Notes: generated by a model from the letters alone, not told the origin. A stretch of DNA of 64,000 nucleotides from Microbacterium flavum (GCF_018717645.1 NZ_JAFLHG010000001.1:1-64000); one strand, 5' to 3'. Shown: positions 17,069 through 26,033, numbered from the stretch's first letter. Translations and numbers: made by a program.

Positions 17069-18100
17069 ATGAAGTTCCGGCCGCTGCGCCTCTCCCCCCT
17101 CTCTGATTCCGCAGGAGGGGAGACGGCACCGATCCCGGATGAGATGCGTGCCATCGTCTTCGACGCCGTCGGCGGTCCGGATGCGCTCCGCGCGGCGGTG
17201 ATCCCGACGCCCAGCCCGGTCCTCAGCGAGGTGCTCGTGCGCGTGGTCGCGGCGGGAGTGAACCCGATCGACGCGAAGACACGCGCCGGAGGCGGGATCG
17301 CCGGCGCAATCGGCCGGTTCCCCTCGACGCTCGGCTTCGACTTCAGCGGGGTCGTCGTGGTCTCGCCGTATGAGTCGCACCCCTTCCCGGTGGGCACCGA
17401 GGTTTTCGGGATGGCCGCCTTTCCCCGTTCCGGAGGCAGCTACGCCGAGTACGTCGTCGCCCCGACCTTGTCGGTCGCGCGCAAGCCGACGTCGCTTTCG
17501 CACGTCGAGGCGGCGGGGGTGCCCCTCGCGGCGCTCACCGCGTGGGGGCTGGTCGTCGAGACCGCGCACGCGCATGAGGGCCAGCGGATCCTCATCCACG
17601 CCGGATCGGGTGGCGTCGGCCACTTCGCCGTGCAACTGGCGTCCTACTTCGGCGCCCACGTCACCGCGACCGGTTCGGGCGCGAATCTCGGATGGCTCCG
17701 CGACCTCGGAGCATCCGTCGTCGTGGACCGCCTCACCTCCCGCTTCGACGACGTGGTCGGCGAAGTCGATGTCGTCATCGACCTCGTCGGCAATGTCCAC
17801 GACGACACGGGATCGCGATCCCTCGGCACGCTCCGGCGCGGCGGACTCCACGTCCTGGTTCCGACGGGCTCGTGGCCGGGGTATGCCGAGGCCGCGACCG
17901 CCGCGGGGGTCCGGTCGACCTCCTACAAGGTGATCCCCGACGGGGGCGTCCTCTCCACCCTTGCGCGACTTCTCGACTCCGGAGCCATCCAGGTGTACGT
18001 CGACCACGTCTTCCCGCTGCCGGACGCGGCGGAGGCCCACCGCGAGATCGAGAAGGGGCACACGCGCGGCAAGATCGTCCTGAGCGTCGCCGACGCCTGA
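17069..18100 (+). CDS. Zinc-independent quinone-type NADP oxidoreductase
   Basis: A 343-residue medium-chain dehydrogenase/reductase of the quinone oxidoreductase type. The GroES-like N-terminal domain carries VRVVAAGVNPIDAKTRAG, and the Rossmann domain has ILIHAGSGGVGHFAVQLA for nucleotide binding. The Cys and His residues that bind catalytic zinc in alcohol dehydrogenases are absent. Members reduce quinones or enones with NADPH. GGAAGGA lies upstream of the ATG. It is monocistronic between the MarR gene and the convergent LysR gene. Confidence 0.88.
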   Translation: MKFRPLRLSPLSDSAGGETAPIPDEMRAIVFDAVGGPDALRAAVIPTPSPVLSEVLVRVVAAGVNPIDAKTRAGGGIAGAIGRFPSTLGFDFSGVVVVSPYESHPFPVGTEVFGMAAFPRSGGSYAEYVVAPTLSVARKPTSLSHVEAAGVPLAALTAWGLVVETAHAHEGQRILIHAGSGGVGHFAVQLASYFGAHVTATGSGANLGWLRDLGASVVVDRLTSRFDDVVGEVDVVIDLVGNVHDDTGSRSLGTLRRGGLHVLVPTGSWPGYAEAATAAGVRSTSYKVIPDGGVLSTLARLLDSGAIQVYVDHVFPLPDAAEAHREIEKGHTRGKIVLSVADA

Positions 18101-18149
18101 GCGGCGGTCCCACGTCTCGCCCGCCGGGTTCCCCGGCGCGCGCCGGACG

Positions 18150-19034
18150 TCACGGCGCGATCAGCACCCGGCGCGCCTCGGCCACCACCTCGTCGGCCAC
18201 CGCATCCAGGAGCGCCGAGCGCAGGCTCCACTGCTGCCAGAAGAGCGGGACGTCGATCGCCGAGCCGCCGAGCGGGAGGAGGGCTCCCTCTGCGAGCCCC
18301 GCCGTCTGCAGTGTCGGCAGCAGCGACCACCCCATCCCCCGCAGGGTCGCGGAGGCGAAGTCGTGCGAGGCGGGGATGCGATGGCGCGGCGGCGCTGCCG
18401 GGTCGGCTCCCGATGCCAGGAGCCACCGCGTCTGCAGATCGTCTCGCGCGTCGAAGTCGATGACGGGTGCGTGCGCGAGAGCATCCGCCGTCACGCCGTC
18501 GGGGAAGTGCGTCGCGACGAAGCGGGGCGTCGCGACCGCCTCGTACCGCAGCACGCCGAGCGCGCGGACGCGGCATCCCGCGATCGGCTCGGCCCGAGAG
18601 GTGACGGCGGCCATCACCGTGCCCTCCTCCAGCAGTCGTGCGGTGAAGTCCTGATCGTCGCGATGCAGGTCGAACACCGCGCGGCGCCGCTCGGCCAGTC
18701 GCGCCAAGGGAGCGAGGAACCAGGTCGCGAGCGAGTCGGCGTTGACCGCGAGAGGGATGCGCAGTCGCGCCGGATCGTCGCCGAGCTCGCGCGCGACGCC
18801 CTGTTCGAGAAGCCGGAGCTGGCGCGCGTACCGGACGAGCGGAGCGGCGGCGGGAGTCGGCTGCAGGGGCTTGGACCGCACGAGCAGCACGCGGCCGACC
18901 TCCTCCTCGAGCGCGCGCAGCCGTTGGCTGACCGCGGACGGCGAGATGTGCAGGTCGCGTGCCGCAGCCTCCATGCTCCCGGCGTCGAGAACGGACAGGA
19001 GCGTCTCGGCACCCACCGGCGAGATCCGCATCAT
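18150..19034 (-). CDS. lysG: LysR-family regulator, LysG/ArgP type
   Basis: A 294-residue LysR-type activator. The N-terminal helix-turn-helix reads AAARDLHISPSAVSQRLRAL, and the co-inducer domain follows with LRIPLAVNADSLATWFLAPL, a stretch characteristic of the ArgP/LysG/IciA subgroup. GGAG lies 6 nt before the tandem ATG ATG at 19029-19034. In Corynebacterium glutamicum LysG activates the divergent lysE exporter when lysine, arginine or histidine accumulates; the same divergent arrangement with 69 nt between starts is present here, so this role is well supported by context. Confidence 0.9.
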   Translation of the reverse strand: MMRISPVGAETLLSVLDAGSMEAAARDLHISPSAVSQRLRALEEEVGRVLLVRSKPLQPTPAAAPLVRYARQLRLLEQGVARELGDDPARLRIPLAVNADSLATWFLAPLARLAERRRAVFDLHRDDQDFTARLLEEGTVMAAVTSRAEPIAGCRVRALGVLRYEAVATPRFVATHFPDGVTADALAHAPVIDFDARDDLQTRWLLASGADPAAPPRHRIPASHDFASATLRGMGWSLLPTLQTAGLAEGALLPLGGSAIDVPLFWQQWSLRSALLDAVADEVVAEARRVLIAP

Positions 19035-19103
19035 GAAGCTCTCCTTCACCGGCTGCACAATCCTGAACTGGACTGTAGCAGGCCACCGCTCTAGCGTCGG
19101 GGT

Positions 19104-19769
19104 GTGTCGCACTTCCTCGCGGGCCTCGGCCTCGGCCTCTCCCTCATCGTCGCCATCGGCGCACAGAACCTCTTCGTGCTGCGCCAGGGCGTGCGACGGG
19201 AGCATGCGGGCGCCGTCGCGCTGGTGTGCGCGCTGTCGGATGCCGCGCTGATCGCCCTCGGTGTGTCGGGCTTGGGAGCGGTGCTCGCGGCCGTGCCGTG
19301 GCTCATCGAGGTCGTGCGCTGGGCGGGCGCGGCGTTCCTCAGCGTCTACGCGGTCCTGGCGGCACGGCGCGCCCTCTGGCCCACGGGAGCGGCGCTGGCG
19401 TTCGACGACGGCGTCGGCCGCCGCGGCCCCGACCGCGCCGCGGCGCGCGCGACGGTGACGACGGCCACCCGTGCGTCGGCGCGTCTGGCTCCCGTCCTGC
19501 TCACCTGCCTGGCGCTCACCTGGCTGAACCCGCACGTCTACCTCGACACCGTGTTCCTCCTCGGATCCGTCGCCAACGCCCACGGCGAGGGACGGTGGGT
19601 CTTCGCTGCCGGGGCGATCGTCGCCTCGTTCGCCTGGTTCTTCTCGCTCGCGCTCGGGGCGCGCTATCTCAGCCGGTGGCTCAGGGCGCCGCGCGCGTGG
19701 CGCGTGCTCGACGGCATCATCGCCGTCGTCATGCTCGCCCTCGCGGTGAGCCTTCTCTGGCCGCGCTGA
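19104..19769 (+). CDS. lysE: LysE/ArgO amino acid exporter
   Basis: A 221-residue, six-helix exporter of basic amino acids. The N-terminus FLAGLGLGLSLIVAIGAQNL with the adjoining FVLRQG is the family hallmark, and LAPVLLTCLALTWLNPHVYL with the LNPHVYLDT motif confirms the ArgO/LysE branch. Start codon is GTG at 19104; a TAGCGT box at 19092-19097 lies 6 nt upstream, so the message is probably leaderless. It is divergent from lysG, its likely activator, and serves as an overflow valve for lysine or arginine. Confidence 0.92.
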   Translation: MSHFLAGLGLGLSLIVAIGAQNLFVLRQGVRREHAGAVALVCALSDAALIALGVSGLGAVLAAVPWLIEVVRWAGAAFLSVYAVLAARRALWPTGAALAFDDGVGRRGPDRAAARATVTTATRASARLAPVLLTCLALTWLNPHVYLDTVFLLGSVANAHGEGRWVFAAGAIVASFAWFFSLALGARYLSRWLRAPRAWRVLDGIIAVVMLALAVSLLWPR

Positions 19770-19815
19770 CGCGGCATCCCTCCCCCTCCGCACGCCGGCG
19801 CGCCAGGATGGAGCG

Positions 19816-20091
19816 ATGAGACGCGTTCACATGCGGGCAGAGGGCGAGGTCCAGGGCGTGGGCTACCGATATACGATGCAGCACGTCGCGGGGAGCAACG
19901 GCGTCAGCGGGTGGGTGCGGAACCTCCGCGACGGGCGGGTCGAGGCCGAGATCGAAGGCGAGGATGCCGCGGTGCAGGCCGTCCTCGACTGGGCGGCCGC
20001 CGGGCCGCGCGGCGGACGTGTGACCGCGGTCGATGTCCGCGACATCCCGCCAGCGGGCGGGACGGGGTTCGAGATCCGTCGCGACGGCTGA
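19816..20091 (+). CDS. acyP: Acylphosphatase
   Basis: A 91-residue enzyme that hydrolyses acyl phosphates. Both signatures are visible: GEVQGVGYRYTMQHVA with the phosphate-binding loop and catalytic Arg, and GWVRNLRDGRVEAEIEG with the catalytic Asn. Length is normal. It starts 46 nt after lysE and may be read from the same transcript. In other bacteria it sits near ribosomal or smc genes; here it lies between lysE and rplA. Confidence 0.93.
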   Translation: MRRVHMRAEGEVQGVGYRYTMQHVAGSNGVSGWVRNLRDGRVEAEIEGEDAAVQAVLDWAAAGPRGGRVTAVDVRDIPPAGGTGFEIRRDG

Positions 20092-20113
20092 GCCTCGAGG
20101 ACGCCGGGAGACG

Positions 20114-20147
20114 CAGAACGACCCCCGCCGAGGCGAGGGCCGTTCTG
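20114..20147. terminator. Hairpin between acyP and rplA
   Basis: Arms CAGAACG and CGTTCTG with an extra CCC/GGG pairing enclose a GC-rich loop, between convergent genes (acyP ends at 20091, rplA at 20158). No U-tract follows on either strand, so efficiency is uncertain. Confidence 0.5.
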
Positions 20148-20157
20148 GATGCCTGGA

Positions 20158-20847
20158 TCAGGCGAGGGTGTTGACGTCCAGCGGGATGCCGGGGCCGAAC
20201 GTGGTCGACACGGCGCCCTTCTGGATGTAGCGGCCCTTGGAGCTCGACGGCTTCAGGCGCACGATCTCCTCGAGCGCGGCCTGGAAGTTCTCGTCCAGCT
20301 GCTCGGCCGAGAACGACGCCTTGCCGACGACGAAGTGCACGTTGGCGTGCTTGTCGACGCGGAACTCGATCTTGCCGCCCTTGATCTCCTCGACGGCCTT
20401 GGCCGTGTTGGGGGTCACGGTGCCGGTCTTGGGGTTCGGCATGAGGCCACGGGGACCGAGGACCTTGCCGAGGCGACCGACCTGGCCCATGAGCTCGGGC
20501 GTCGAGACGGCCGCGTCGAACGCGGTCCAGCCTGCGGCGACCTTCTCGATGAGCTCGGCGCCGCCGACCTCGTCGGCGCCCGCGGCGATGGCGGCCTCAG
20601 CGGCCGGACCCGTCGCGAACACGATGACGCGGGCGGTCTTGCCCGTGCCGTGGGGCAGGATGACCGTGCCACGGACCATCTGGTCCGCCTTGCGCGGGTC
20701 GACGGCGAGCTTGAGGGCGACCTCGACGGTGGAGTCGAACTTCTTCGAGCCGGTCTCCTTCGCGAGGTTCACCGCCTCGGTCGCCGTGTAGAACTTGTCG
20801 CGGTCGATCTTCGCCGCGTTCGCTTCGTAAACCTTGGACTTAGCCAT
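20158..20847 (-). CDS. rplA: 50S ribosomal protein L1
   Basis: A 229-residue ribosomal protein that binds 23S rRNA at the L1 stalk. It starts [20 protein letters not shown] and has the family segment [20 protein letters not shown]. Length and composition are normal. It lies 13 nt downstream of rplK in the same operon. In E. coli L1 represses this operon by binding the leader in front of rplK; the rplK leader here has a hairpin close to the ribosome binding site. Confidence 0.98.
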   Translation of the reverse strand: MAKSKVYEANAAKIDRDKFYTATEAVNLAKETGSKKFDSTVEVALKLAVDPRKADQMVRGTVILPHGTGKTARVIVFATGPAAEAAIAAGADEVGGAELIEKVAAGWTAFDAAVSTPELMGQVGRLGKVLGPRGLMPNPKTGTVTPNTAKAVEEIKGGKIEFRVDKHANVHFVVGKASFSAEQLDENFQAALEEIVRLKPSSSKGRYIQKGAVSTTFGPGIPLDVNTLA

Positions 20848-20860
20848 GTGCGTTATCCCC

Positions 20861-21292
20861 TCAGCTCTCGACCGTGATGCCCATGGAACGAGCGGTGCCG
20901 GCGATGATCAGCGAGGCGGCCTCGATGTCATTCGCGTTCAGGTCGGGCATCTTCGCCTCAGCGATCTGACGGACCTGCTCCTTGGTGAGCTTCGCGACCT
21001 TGACCGTGTGCGGGGTCTTGGAACCCTTCGCGACGCCGGCGGCCTTCTTGATGAGCTCCGCCGCGGGCGGGGTCTTCAGGATGAACGTGAAGCTGCGGTC
21101 CTCGTAGACGGTGATCTCCACGGGGATGACGTTGCCGCGCTGCGACTCGGTCGCGGCGTTGTACGCCTTGCAGAACTCCATGATGTTGACGCCATGCTGA
21201 CCGAGCGCGGGCCCGATCGGCGGCGCCGGGTTGGCGGCACCGGCGTTGATCTGAAGCTTGATCAGGCCGGTCACCTTCTTCTTCGGTGCCAT
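20861..21292 (-). CDS. rplK: 50S ribosomal protein L11
   Basis: A 143-residue ribosomal protein of the GTPase-associated centre. The signature [20 protein letters not shown] and the C-terminal rRNA-binding domain ([11 protein letters not shown]) are present. The start MAPKKKVTG at 21290-21292 is chosen because GGAAAG lies upstream; the frame is open for 16 more codons without support. rplK is first in a two-gene block with rplA. It is separated from nusG by about 3 kb of accessory genes, unlike the usual adjacency. Confidence 0.97.
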   Translation of the reverse strand: MAPKKKVTGLIKLQINAGAANPAPPIGPALGQHGVNIMEFCKAYNAATESQRGNVIPVEITVYEDRSFTFILKTPPAAELIKKAAGVAKGSKTPHTVKVAKLTKEQVRQIAEAKMPDLNANDIEAASLIIAGTARSMGITVES

Positions 21293-21312
21293 TCTCTTTC
21301 CTTTCATCGAAT

Positions 21313-21330
21313 CGGATGCCGAGGCATCCG
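21313..21330 (-). promoter_or_regulatory. Hairpin in the rplK leader
   Basis: Eight base pairs CGGATGCC/GGCATCCG with a 2-nt loop, ending 21 nt before the rplK ATG. A structure here could be the L1 feedback site, by analogy with E. coli where L1 binds the rplK leader. That assignment is inference; the same core also occurs in several terminator hairpins of this window. Confidence 0.45.
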
Positions 21331-21453
21331 CTTCTCCCACGACGCCGGCATCTCCGGCCCGTGGTGGTCCGCGCGCACGCCGAAGCGTCGCACAAACCTC
21401 ATGAGTCTAGCCGATCTTCCTGTGAGTCGCTCCCGCGATGGCCGCCCCGGCCG

Positions 21454-22429
21454 TCACGGGTCCCGGTGCCGCCGGACGATGCGCTCACCGAGCTCGCGCA
21501 GGGCGCGACGGACCTCGGTGGGCTCGAGCACCTCGATGGCATCCGCCCACCCGGCGAGCTGCTCGGCGAGGGCGGGCACGCTCTGCGCACGCACCTCGAC
21601 GACGTGCGGACGCCCGTCGACGGGGCGCCCCTGACGACCGAAGCGGTCACGGAGCGCGCGGAGGGCCCACGGCTCCACGCGGACCAGCGCGCGCGCCTCG
21701 CCCCGGAGCCCTTCGACCTCCTCGACCATCCGCCGCCACAGCGCGGGCCCGTCGAAGCCGTCGGGCGGAGCGCCGTGCTCCTCGAGGACGTCGAGAGCGA
21801 TGATCCGGTCGACGCGGTAGGTGCGGATGCCGTCGAGGTCCGCCGTGCCGTTCCGCGCGGGAGCCGCCAGCAGGTACCAGCGGGCACCGCGGCTGCCGAC
21901 CACGAGCGGCAGGAGCACCGACGGCCCCGACCTCGCGGCGCCCTCGTACGCGACGCGCACGAGCCGACGGTCAGCGATGGCGCGCTGCACCTGGGAGACG
22001 ACGGGCCGCTCCCCCGTGTCGTCGGGCTCCCCCCCACGCGGCGTCGAGCACCGTCGCGGCAGCGACCCGCCCGGCCCTCTCGCGGAAGGTGGCGGGGACG
22101 GCCCGCATGAGCTTGCGCACGGCGGCGGCGTGCTCGCCTGCGCCCGCACCGCCCTGGCTCAGCCCGACGAACAGAGCAATGGCCTCCCCTTCGGTGAGCC
22201 CCGTGAGGTCGGTCCGCGCGCCGCCGATGAGGCGCCACCCGCCCCCGCGACCGCGCGTCGGGTAGATGGGCACCCCCGCCATCGCGAGCGCCTCGAGGTC
22301 CCGTCGTGCGGTCGGGACCGAGACCTCGAGCTCCGCCGCCAATTCCGCGGCAGTGATCCTCGCCCGTCCCTGCAGGAAGAGCAGCGCTTGGATCAGCCGG
22401 TCAGCACGGATGGTGTCATCTTTTCTCAG
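21454..22429 (-). pseudogene. WYL-domain transcriptional regulator, frameshifted
   Basis: Two frames together encode one DeoR/WYL-type regulator. The N-terminal part has a winged helix (AAELEVSVPTARRDLEALA, then GVPIYPTRGRGGGWRL), and the C-terminal part has the WYL sensor domain (RRLVRVAYEGAARSG-like tract, ARWYLLAAPARNG). The frames join at a run of seven C (22029-22035 on the plus strand); removing one base restores the frame. No ATG/GTG start precedes the helix-turn-helix in frame; the first possible codon is CTG at 22427-22429. It could be a real pseudogene, a sequencing error in the homopolymer, or a phase-variable gene. It is divergent from a VOC gene and shares a perfect palindrome with it. 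Confidence 0.8.
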
Positions 22430-22452
22430 AAGTGATCAGAAGATGATCACTT
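22430..22452. promoter_or_regulatory. Perfect palindromic operator between WYL and VOC genes
   Basis: Arms AAGTGATCA (22430-22438) and TGATCACTT (22444-22452) are perfect inverted repeats with a 5-nt centre. The site lies immediately upstream of the WYL coding frame and 50 nt before the VOC start, the position expected for a shared operator bound by the WYL regulator. Confidence 0.8.
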
Positions 22453-22501
22453 CGCGCTTCAGCATAGAAGAAGCAACGTCTTCCGAACGAAGGAGAAACC
22501 C

Positions 22502-22900
22502 ATGTTCCGTGGCCTCGCCAACCTCAACCTCGTCGCCGCCGACATGCCGGCCGCGATCGGCTGGTACACGACCGTGTTCGCCTCCCCGCCCTCCTTCGTC
22601 CGGCCCGAGGAGGGGCCGCCGCAGTACGCGGAGTGGCGGTTCGGCGACGACGAGGACGAATTCGCCCTGATGGATGCCCGCTTCCGCCCCGTGCTCGACC
22701 GGCCCGGCGGCGCTCTCGTGAGCGTGCACGTCGACGACATCCACGACGAGATGCGACGGCTGACCGCCCTCGGCGCCGCCGAGTTCGACCCGATCACGCC
22801 GCGCGGCGAGGGATGGTGGTCGTCATCCGTCACCGACCCGTTCGGCAACCTCGTCGGTCTCATCCAGAGCCCGCACTGGGCAGCGCAGCACGACGGCTGA
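22502..22900 (+). CDS. VOC (glyoxalase/bleomycin-resistance) family protein
   Basis: A 132-residue vicinal-oxygen-chelate fold protein with two beta-alpha-beta-beta-beta modules: FRGLANLNLVAADMPAAIGW at the start and VSVHVDDIHDEMRRLTALGA in the middle, ending with DPFGNLVGLIQSP. The final motif DPFGN is common to the superfamily. AAGGAGAAACCC precedes the ATG. It is divergent from the WYL regulator across a 23-bp palindrome, so it is probably the regulator's target. The substrate is unknown; detoxification is a common role but not shown. Confidence 0.85.
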   Translation: MFRGLANLNLVAADMPAAIGWYTTVFASPPSFVRPEEGPPQYAEWRFGDDEDEFALMDARFRPVLDRPGGALVSVHVDDIHDEMRRLTALGAAEFDPITPRGEGWWSSSVTDPFGNLVGLIQSPHWAAQHDG

Positions 22901-22930
22901 GTGACGGGAGCACATGCCAGACTGAGCGCC

Positions 22931-23767
22931 ATGGACGGCGGCACCGCAGCGCTCATGAGCATCGGCGACTTCTCGCGCTACTCGGGTCTGAGCGTGCGGA
23001 TGCTGCGTCATTACGCCGAACGGGGCGTGCTCGTCCCCGTCGAGCGCGACGACCAGAGCGGCTACCGGCGCTACTCCCCCGTCCAGCTGAGCGAAGCGGC
23101 GCGCGTGCGGATGCTCCGCGACGCCGGCTGCGGCATCCCCGCCATCGCGGAGCTGCTGCCGCTGTTCGCGCACCCGGATGCGCTCCGCTCCCGCCTGCAG
23201 GACCATCTCGACGACCTCGCGGAGCAGGCGCGGCGGGTCGCCGACCAGCGGGACCTCGCGACGCACCTCCTCGACGCGCTCGAGCTGCGCACCCGGGGCC
23301 CCGAGGTCACCGAGCGCGTCTTCCCCGCACTGCGAGTGCTGTACCTCCGCCGCACCGTCGCGGACTACCCGGCCGAAGGCTCGCTGTGGGCCGACTTCCA
23401 GGGTCCGTACGCCACCCTGTCCGCGGATGATCCGGCGGTGTTCGGCGACGTGGTCGGCGCCACCTACTTCGACGACGAATACCGCGACGCCGACGTGGAG
23501 ATGGCCATCTGGCGCGAGTACCGCGGGGGCGCCGTGCCGCGAGGCGGCTTCGAGGTCGTGGACCTCCCCGCGCAGCGCGTCGCCACCGTCACTCACCGGG
23601 GCGGCTTCGAGACCATCGGCGACGCGACGGCCGCCGCCGGAGCCTGGCTGTCCGCGCAGCGGCGCACCCGCACGGGGCCGATCTTCAACGTCTACGCGTA
23701 CGGGCCGGGGCGCGACCCGGATCCTTCGACCTGGGTGACCGAGGTCAATGTGCCCATCGCGGGGTGA
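22931..23767 (+). CDS. MerR regulator with GyrI-like effector domain
   Basis: A roughly 278-residue regulator. The MerR winged helix is at the N-terminus (MSIGDFSRYSGLSVRMLRHY, then QSGYRRYSPVQL), followed by a coiled coil at about 75-115 and a C-terminal GyrI-like/SOUL-type small-molecule-binding domain (ERVFPALRVLYLRRTVADYP through INVYAYGPGRDPD-like end). BmrR-type regulators with this architecture sense hydrophobic drugs. The exact start is unclear: GTG 22901, ATG 22931 and ATG 22955 are all in frame and none has a strong Shine-Dalgarno. It directly follows the VOC gene. Confidence 0.87.
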   Translation: MDGGTAALMSIGDFSRYSGLSVRMLRHYAERGVLVPVERDDQSGYRRYSPVQLSEAARVRMLRDAGCGIPAIAELLPLFAHPDALRSRLQDHLDDLAEQARRVADQRDLATHLLDALELRTRGPEVTERVFPALRVLYLRRTVADYPAEGSLWADFQGPYATLSADDPAVFGDVVGATYFDDEYRDADVEMAIWREYRGGAVPRGGFEVVDLPAQRVATVTHRGGFETIGDATAAAGAWLSAQRRTRTGPIFNVYAYGPGRDPDPSTWVTEVNVPIAG

Positions 23768-23872
23768 TCCGGCCGCACGATCTCACCCGCTTGACTCTCA
23801 CACTGTGGCAGACCGCAGGCTCGGAGACGTCGACCGCCCGGTCGACGGACGCTGAGTGAGAGGACTCCGACC

Positions 23873-24226
23873 ATGACCGACCAGGTCAACTACTTCGAGA
23901 TCGGCACGTCAGACCCCACGGCTGCCCGGGCCTTCTACGGTGAGACGTTCGGGTGGCGCTTCGGGCCGGACGCACCGGGCGACTACCGGATGATCGACGG
24001 TGCCGGCAACGGGGGCGGCCTGTGGGACTCGACCTCCGCGGGCGGCGAGACGTGGGCGATCTTCTATGTGGAGGTCGAAGACATCCACGCGAAGCTGGCG
24101 CAGGCCACCGCGAACGGCGCCGACACCGTCTTTCCGCTCGTCGACAACGGGACGATCCTGTTCACGCACCTGCGGGATCCGCTCGGCAACCGCTTCGGTC
24201 TCTGGCAGCGCAAGGCGCAGGCCTGA
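23873..24226 (+). CDS. VOC family protein
   Basis: A 117-residue vicinal-oxygen-chelate protein. It begins MTDQVNYFEIGTSDPTAARA with the aromatic strand-turn FYGETFGWRFGPD and ends FTHLRDPLGNRFGLWQRK, containing the DPLGNRFGLW signature. This is the small single-domain type often annotated as a glyoxalase-like or bleomycin-resistance protein. GAGAGGA lies 8 nt upstream of the ATG. It is followed by a perfect hairpin terminator facing nusG. The substrate is unknown. Confidence 0.87.
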   Translation: MTDQVNYFEIGTSDPTAARAFYGETFGWRFGPDAPGDYRMIDGAGNGGGLWDSTSAGGETWAIFYVEVEDIHAKLAQATANGADTVFPLVDNGTILFTHLRDPLGNRFGLWQRKAQA

Positions 24227-24247
24227 CCGCGCGAGCGCCCAGAACGG

Positions 24248-24285
24248 AAGAGGGGAGCGGATGCCGAGGCATCCGCTCCCCTCTT
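24248..24285. terminator. Bidirectional terminator between a VOC gene and nusG
   Basis: A perfect 18-bp stem (24248-24265 with 24268-24285) and a GA loop; the outer bases are AAGAGG/CCTCTT so a U-rich end appears in both directions. It lies between convergent genes, 12 nt after the nusG stop codon. The stem core is GGATGCC/GGCATCC. Confidence 0.85.
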
Positions 24286-24297
24286 CTCAGAACACGA

Positions 24298-25398
24298 TCA
24301 GATCTGCTTGGTGACCTGGTCGAAGGACAGCTCGACCGGAGTCTCGCGCTCGAAGAGCGACACGAGCACGGTGAGCTTGCCGCGCTGGGCGTCGATCTCG
24401 CTGATCGTGCCGGGGAGCCCGGCGAACGAGCCCTCCTTGATCGTGATGGTCTCGCCGACCTCGAAGTCCACCTCGGTGATGACCGAGCGGGCCTGCGTCG
24501 CAGAGCCCTTCGCGGACCCCTTGGCCGGAGCGACCTCCGCGACCTGGACGAGCGACTTCAGCATGTTGAAGGCCTCTTCGAAGCGCAGCGGCGTCGGGTT
24601 GTGGGCGTTGCCCACGAAGCCGGTGACACCCGGGGTGTGGCGCACGACCGACCAGGTGTCCTCGTTCAGCTCCATGCGCACGAGCACGTAGCCGGGGATC
24701 CGGACGCGCGTGACCATCTTGCGCTGACCGTTCTTGATCTCGACGACGTCCTCCATGGGGACCTCGACCTGGTAGATGTCCTCTTCGACCTCGAGCGTGT
24801 TCTTGCGCTGCTCGATGTTCGCCTTCACCTTGCGCTCGAAGCCGGCGTAGGAGTGGATGACGAACCACTTGCCGGGGAGCGCGCGCAGCTCGGCGCGGAA
24901 CGCCTCATACGGGTCCTCGGGCTCGGCATCCTCATCGATCTCGGCGCTCTGCTCCGACTCGACGTCGTCCACGACGTCGGCGGCACCGGTCACCTCGGCG
25001 ACGAAGTCCTCGTCGAGGGCGGGCGCGTCGGGCTCACCGTTCACGTCGGGGCCGTCGTAGGGCGAGACCTCGTCGGCTGCCGCGGCGGCGGCCTCGGCCT
25101 CCTCCTCGGCGATCGAGTCGTTGAGGACCTCGGCGGCGGCCTCGGCCTCGGCAGCCTCGTCGATCTCCAGTGCGTCGTTCACGATGGCGTCCGCCTCCGG
25201 GTCGTCGATGTCGATGTCCTCGTCCTCGCCGGTGTCGGCGTCATCGTCGTCGTCGACGACGTGGACGGCGAGATGCTCCGCCGGGGCGGAGGAGCGCTCC
25301 TCGGCCGCGAGGATGTTGCCCTCCTGGGCCTCGTCGTCCTCGCTGGACTGCTCTGCGGCCGTCGCCCAGTCGGCGTCGTCGGTGTACTTCTCAGGCAC
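24298..25398 (-). CDS. nusG: Transcription factor NusG with long acidic N-terminus
   Basis: A 366-residue NusG. The conserved core starts at about residue 177: NGN domain ([20 protein letters not shown] through [17 protein letters not shown]) and C-terminal KOW domain ([20 protein letters not shown]). NusG binds RNA polymerase and couples it to Rho or the ribosome. The first 170 residues are a low-complexity Asp/Glu/Ala segment, far longer than in M. tuberculosis or E. coli, probably disordered. A Lys/Gly/Ser-rich insertion sits between the domains. Start is GTG at 25396-25398. It follows secE by 50 nt. Confidence 0.95.
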   Translation of the reverse strand: MPEKYTDDADWATAAEQSSEDDEAQEGNILAAEERSSAPAEHLAVHVVDDDDDADTGEDEDIDIDDPEADAIVNDALEIDEAAEAEAAAEVLNDSIAEEEAEAAAAAADEVSPYDGPDVNGEPDAPALDEDFVAEVTGAADVVDDVESEQSAEIDEDAEPEDPYEAFRAELRALPGKWFVIHSYAGFERKVKANIEQRKNTLEVEEDIYQVEVPMEDVVEIKNGQRKMVTRVRIPGYVLVRMELNEDTWSVVRHTPGVTGFVGNAHNPTPLRFEEAFNMLKSLVQVAEVAPAKGSAKGSATQARSVITEVDFEVGETITIKEGSFAGLPGTISEIDAQRGKLTVLVSLFERETPVELSFDQVTKQI

Positions 25399-25448
25399 GT
25401 GGATTCTCTTCCATCGGGGGTGGTGCGGTGAGGGCGGGATGCCGGCGC

Positions 25449-25712
25449 TCAGCGCGGGACGCCGAAGACGACGTTCACCACCCAGGTGAAGAGCAGGTCG
25501 AGGCTGTACACGATCGCCATCATCACGACGACGAAGCCCAGCACGACCAGCGTGTACTTGACGAGCTCCTGGCGGGTCGGCGTGACGACCTTGCGGAGCT
25601 CTGCGAACACCTGGCGGATGAAGAGGGCGATCCGCTGGAAGAAGTTCAGCTTCTTCTCGCGGGACGCGCCGCCCGTCGGGACGACCTCGCCGTGCGCCTC
25701 TTCCTGGACCAT
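25449..25712 (-). CDS. secE: Preprotein translocase subunit SecE
   Basis: An 87-residue SecE of the short, single-helix kind. The amphipathic region [20 protein letters not shown] precedes [20 protein letters not shown], the conserved hinge and transmembrane helix. It stabilises SecY in the membrane. MVQEEAHGE at 25710-25712 is chosen as the start because GGGTGGGT precedes it; an ATG four codons earlier (25724) is possible. It sits between tRNA-Trp and nusG, the standard order in actinobacteria. Confidence 0.95.
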   Translation of the reverse strand: MVQEEAHGEVVPTGGASREKKLNFFQRIALFIRQVFAELRKVVTPTRQELVKYTLVVLGFVVVMMAIVYSLDLLFTWVVNVVFGVPR

Positions 25713-25748
25713 GTACCCACCCATGCGAACTGCTCGGACTTGCTTCTC

Positions 25749-25790
25749 GCGCCAGCGTCTGCTGGCGCGCTCTGTCAGCGGAACGCTGAC
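25749..25790 (-). other. Two hairpins between tRNA-Trp and secE
   Basis: GCGCCAGC/GCTGGCGC with a 4-nt loop (25749-25768) and GTCAGCG/CGCTGAC with a 3-nt loop (25774-25790), both perfect. They follow the tRNA 3' end by 3 nt and could guide tRNA processing or reduce readthrough into secE. No U-tract is present. Confidence 0.5.
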
Positions 25791-25793
25791 GCG

Positions 25794-25866
<73 letters not shown>

Positions 25867-26033
25867 AGAGATCCGGAGATCTCGAGGTCAAGCCCGCTCC
25901 GTCCGCTCGTGACCCGTGCGATCACGCGCGGGCATGGCGAAAGAATGCAGACTTCAACTGCACTGTCCAGTGTACGTCATGGCCTCCCGCCCCGCGAACC
26001 GGCGGCGGCGCGGCGGCCTCGGAGGACGGCCGA

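Noticed and set aside
22931-23767. MerR/GyrI gene as part of the WYL operator system
   Set aside because: It follows the VOC gene without gap but has its own plausible starts and no palindrome; regulation by the WYL protein cannot be claimed.
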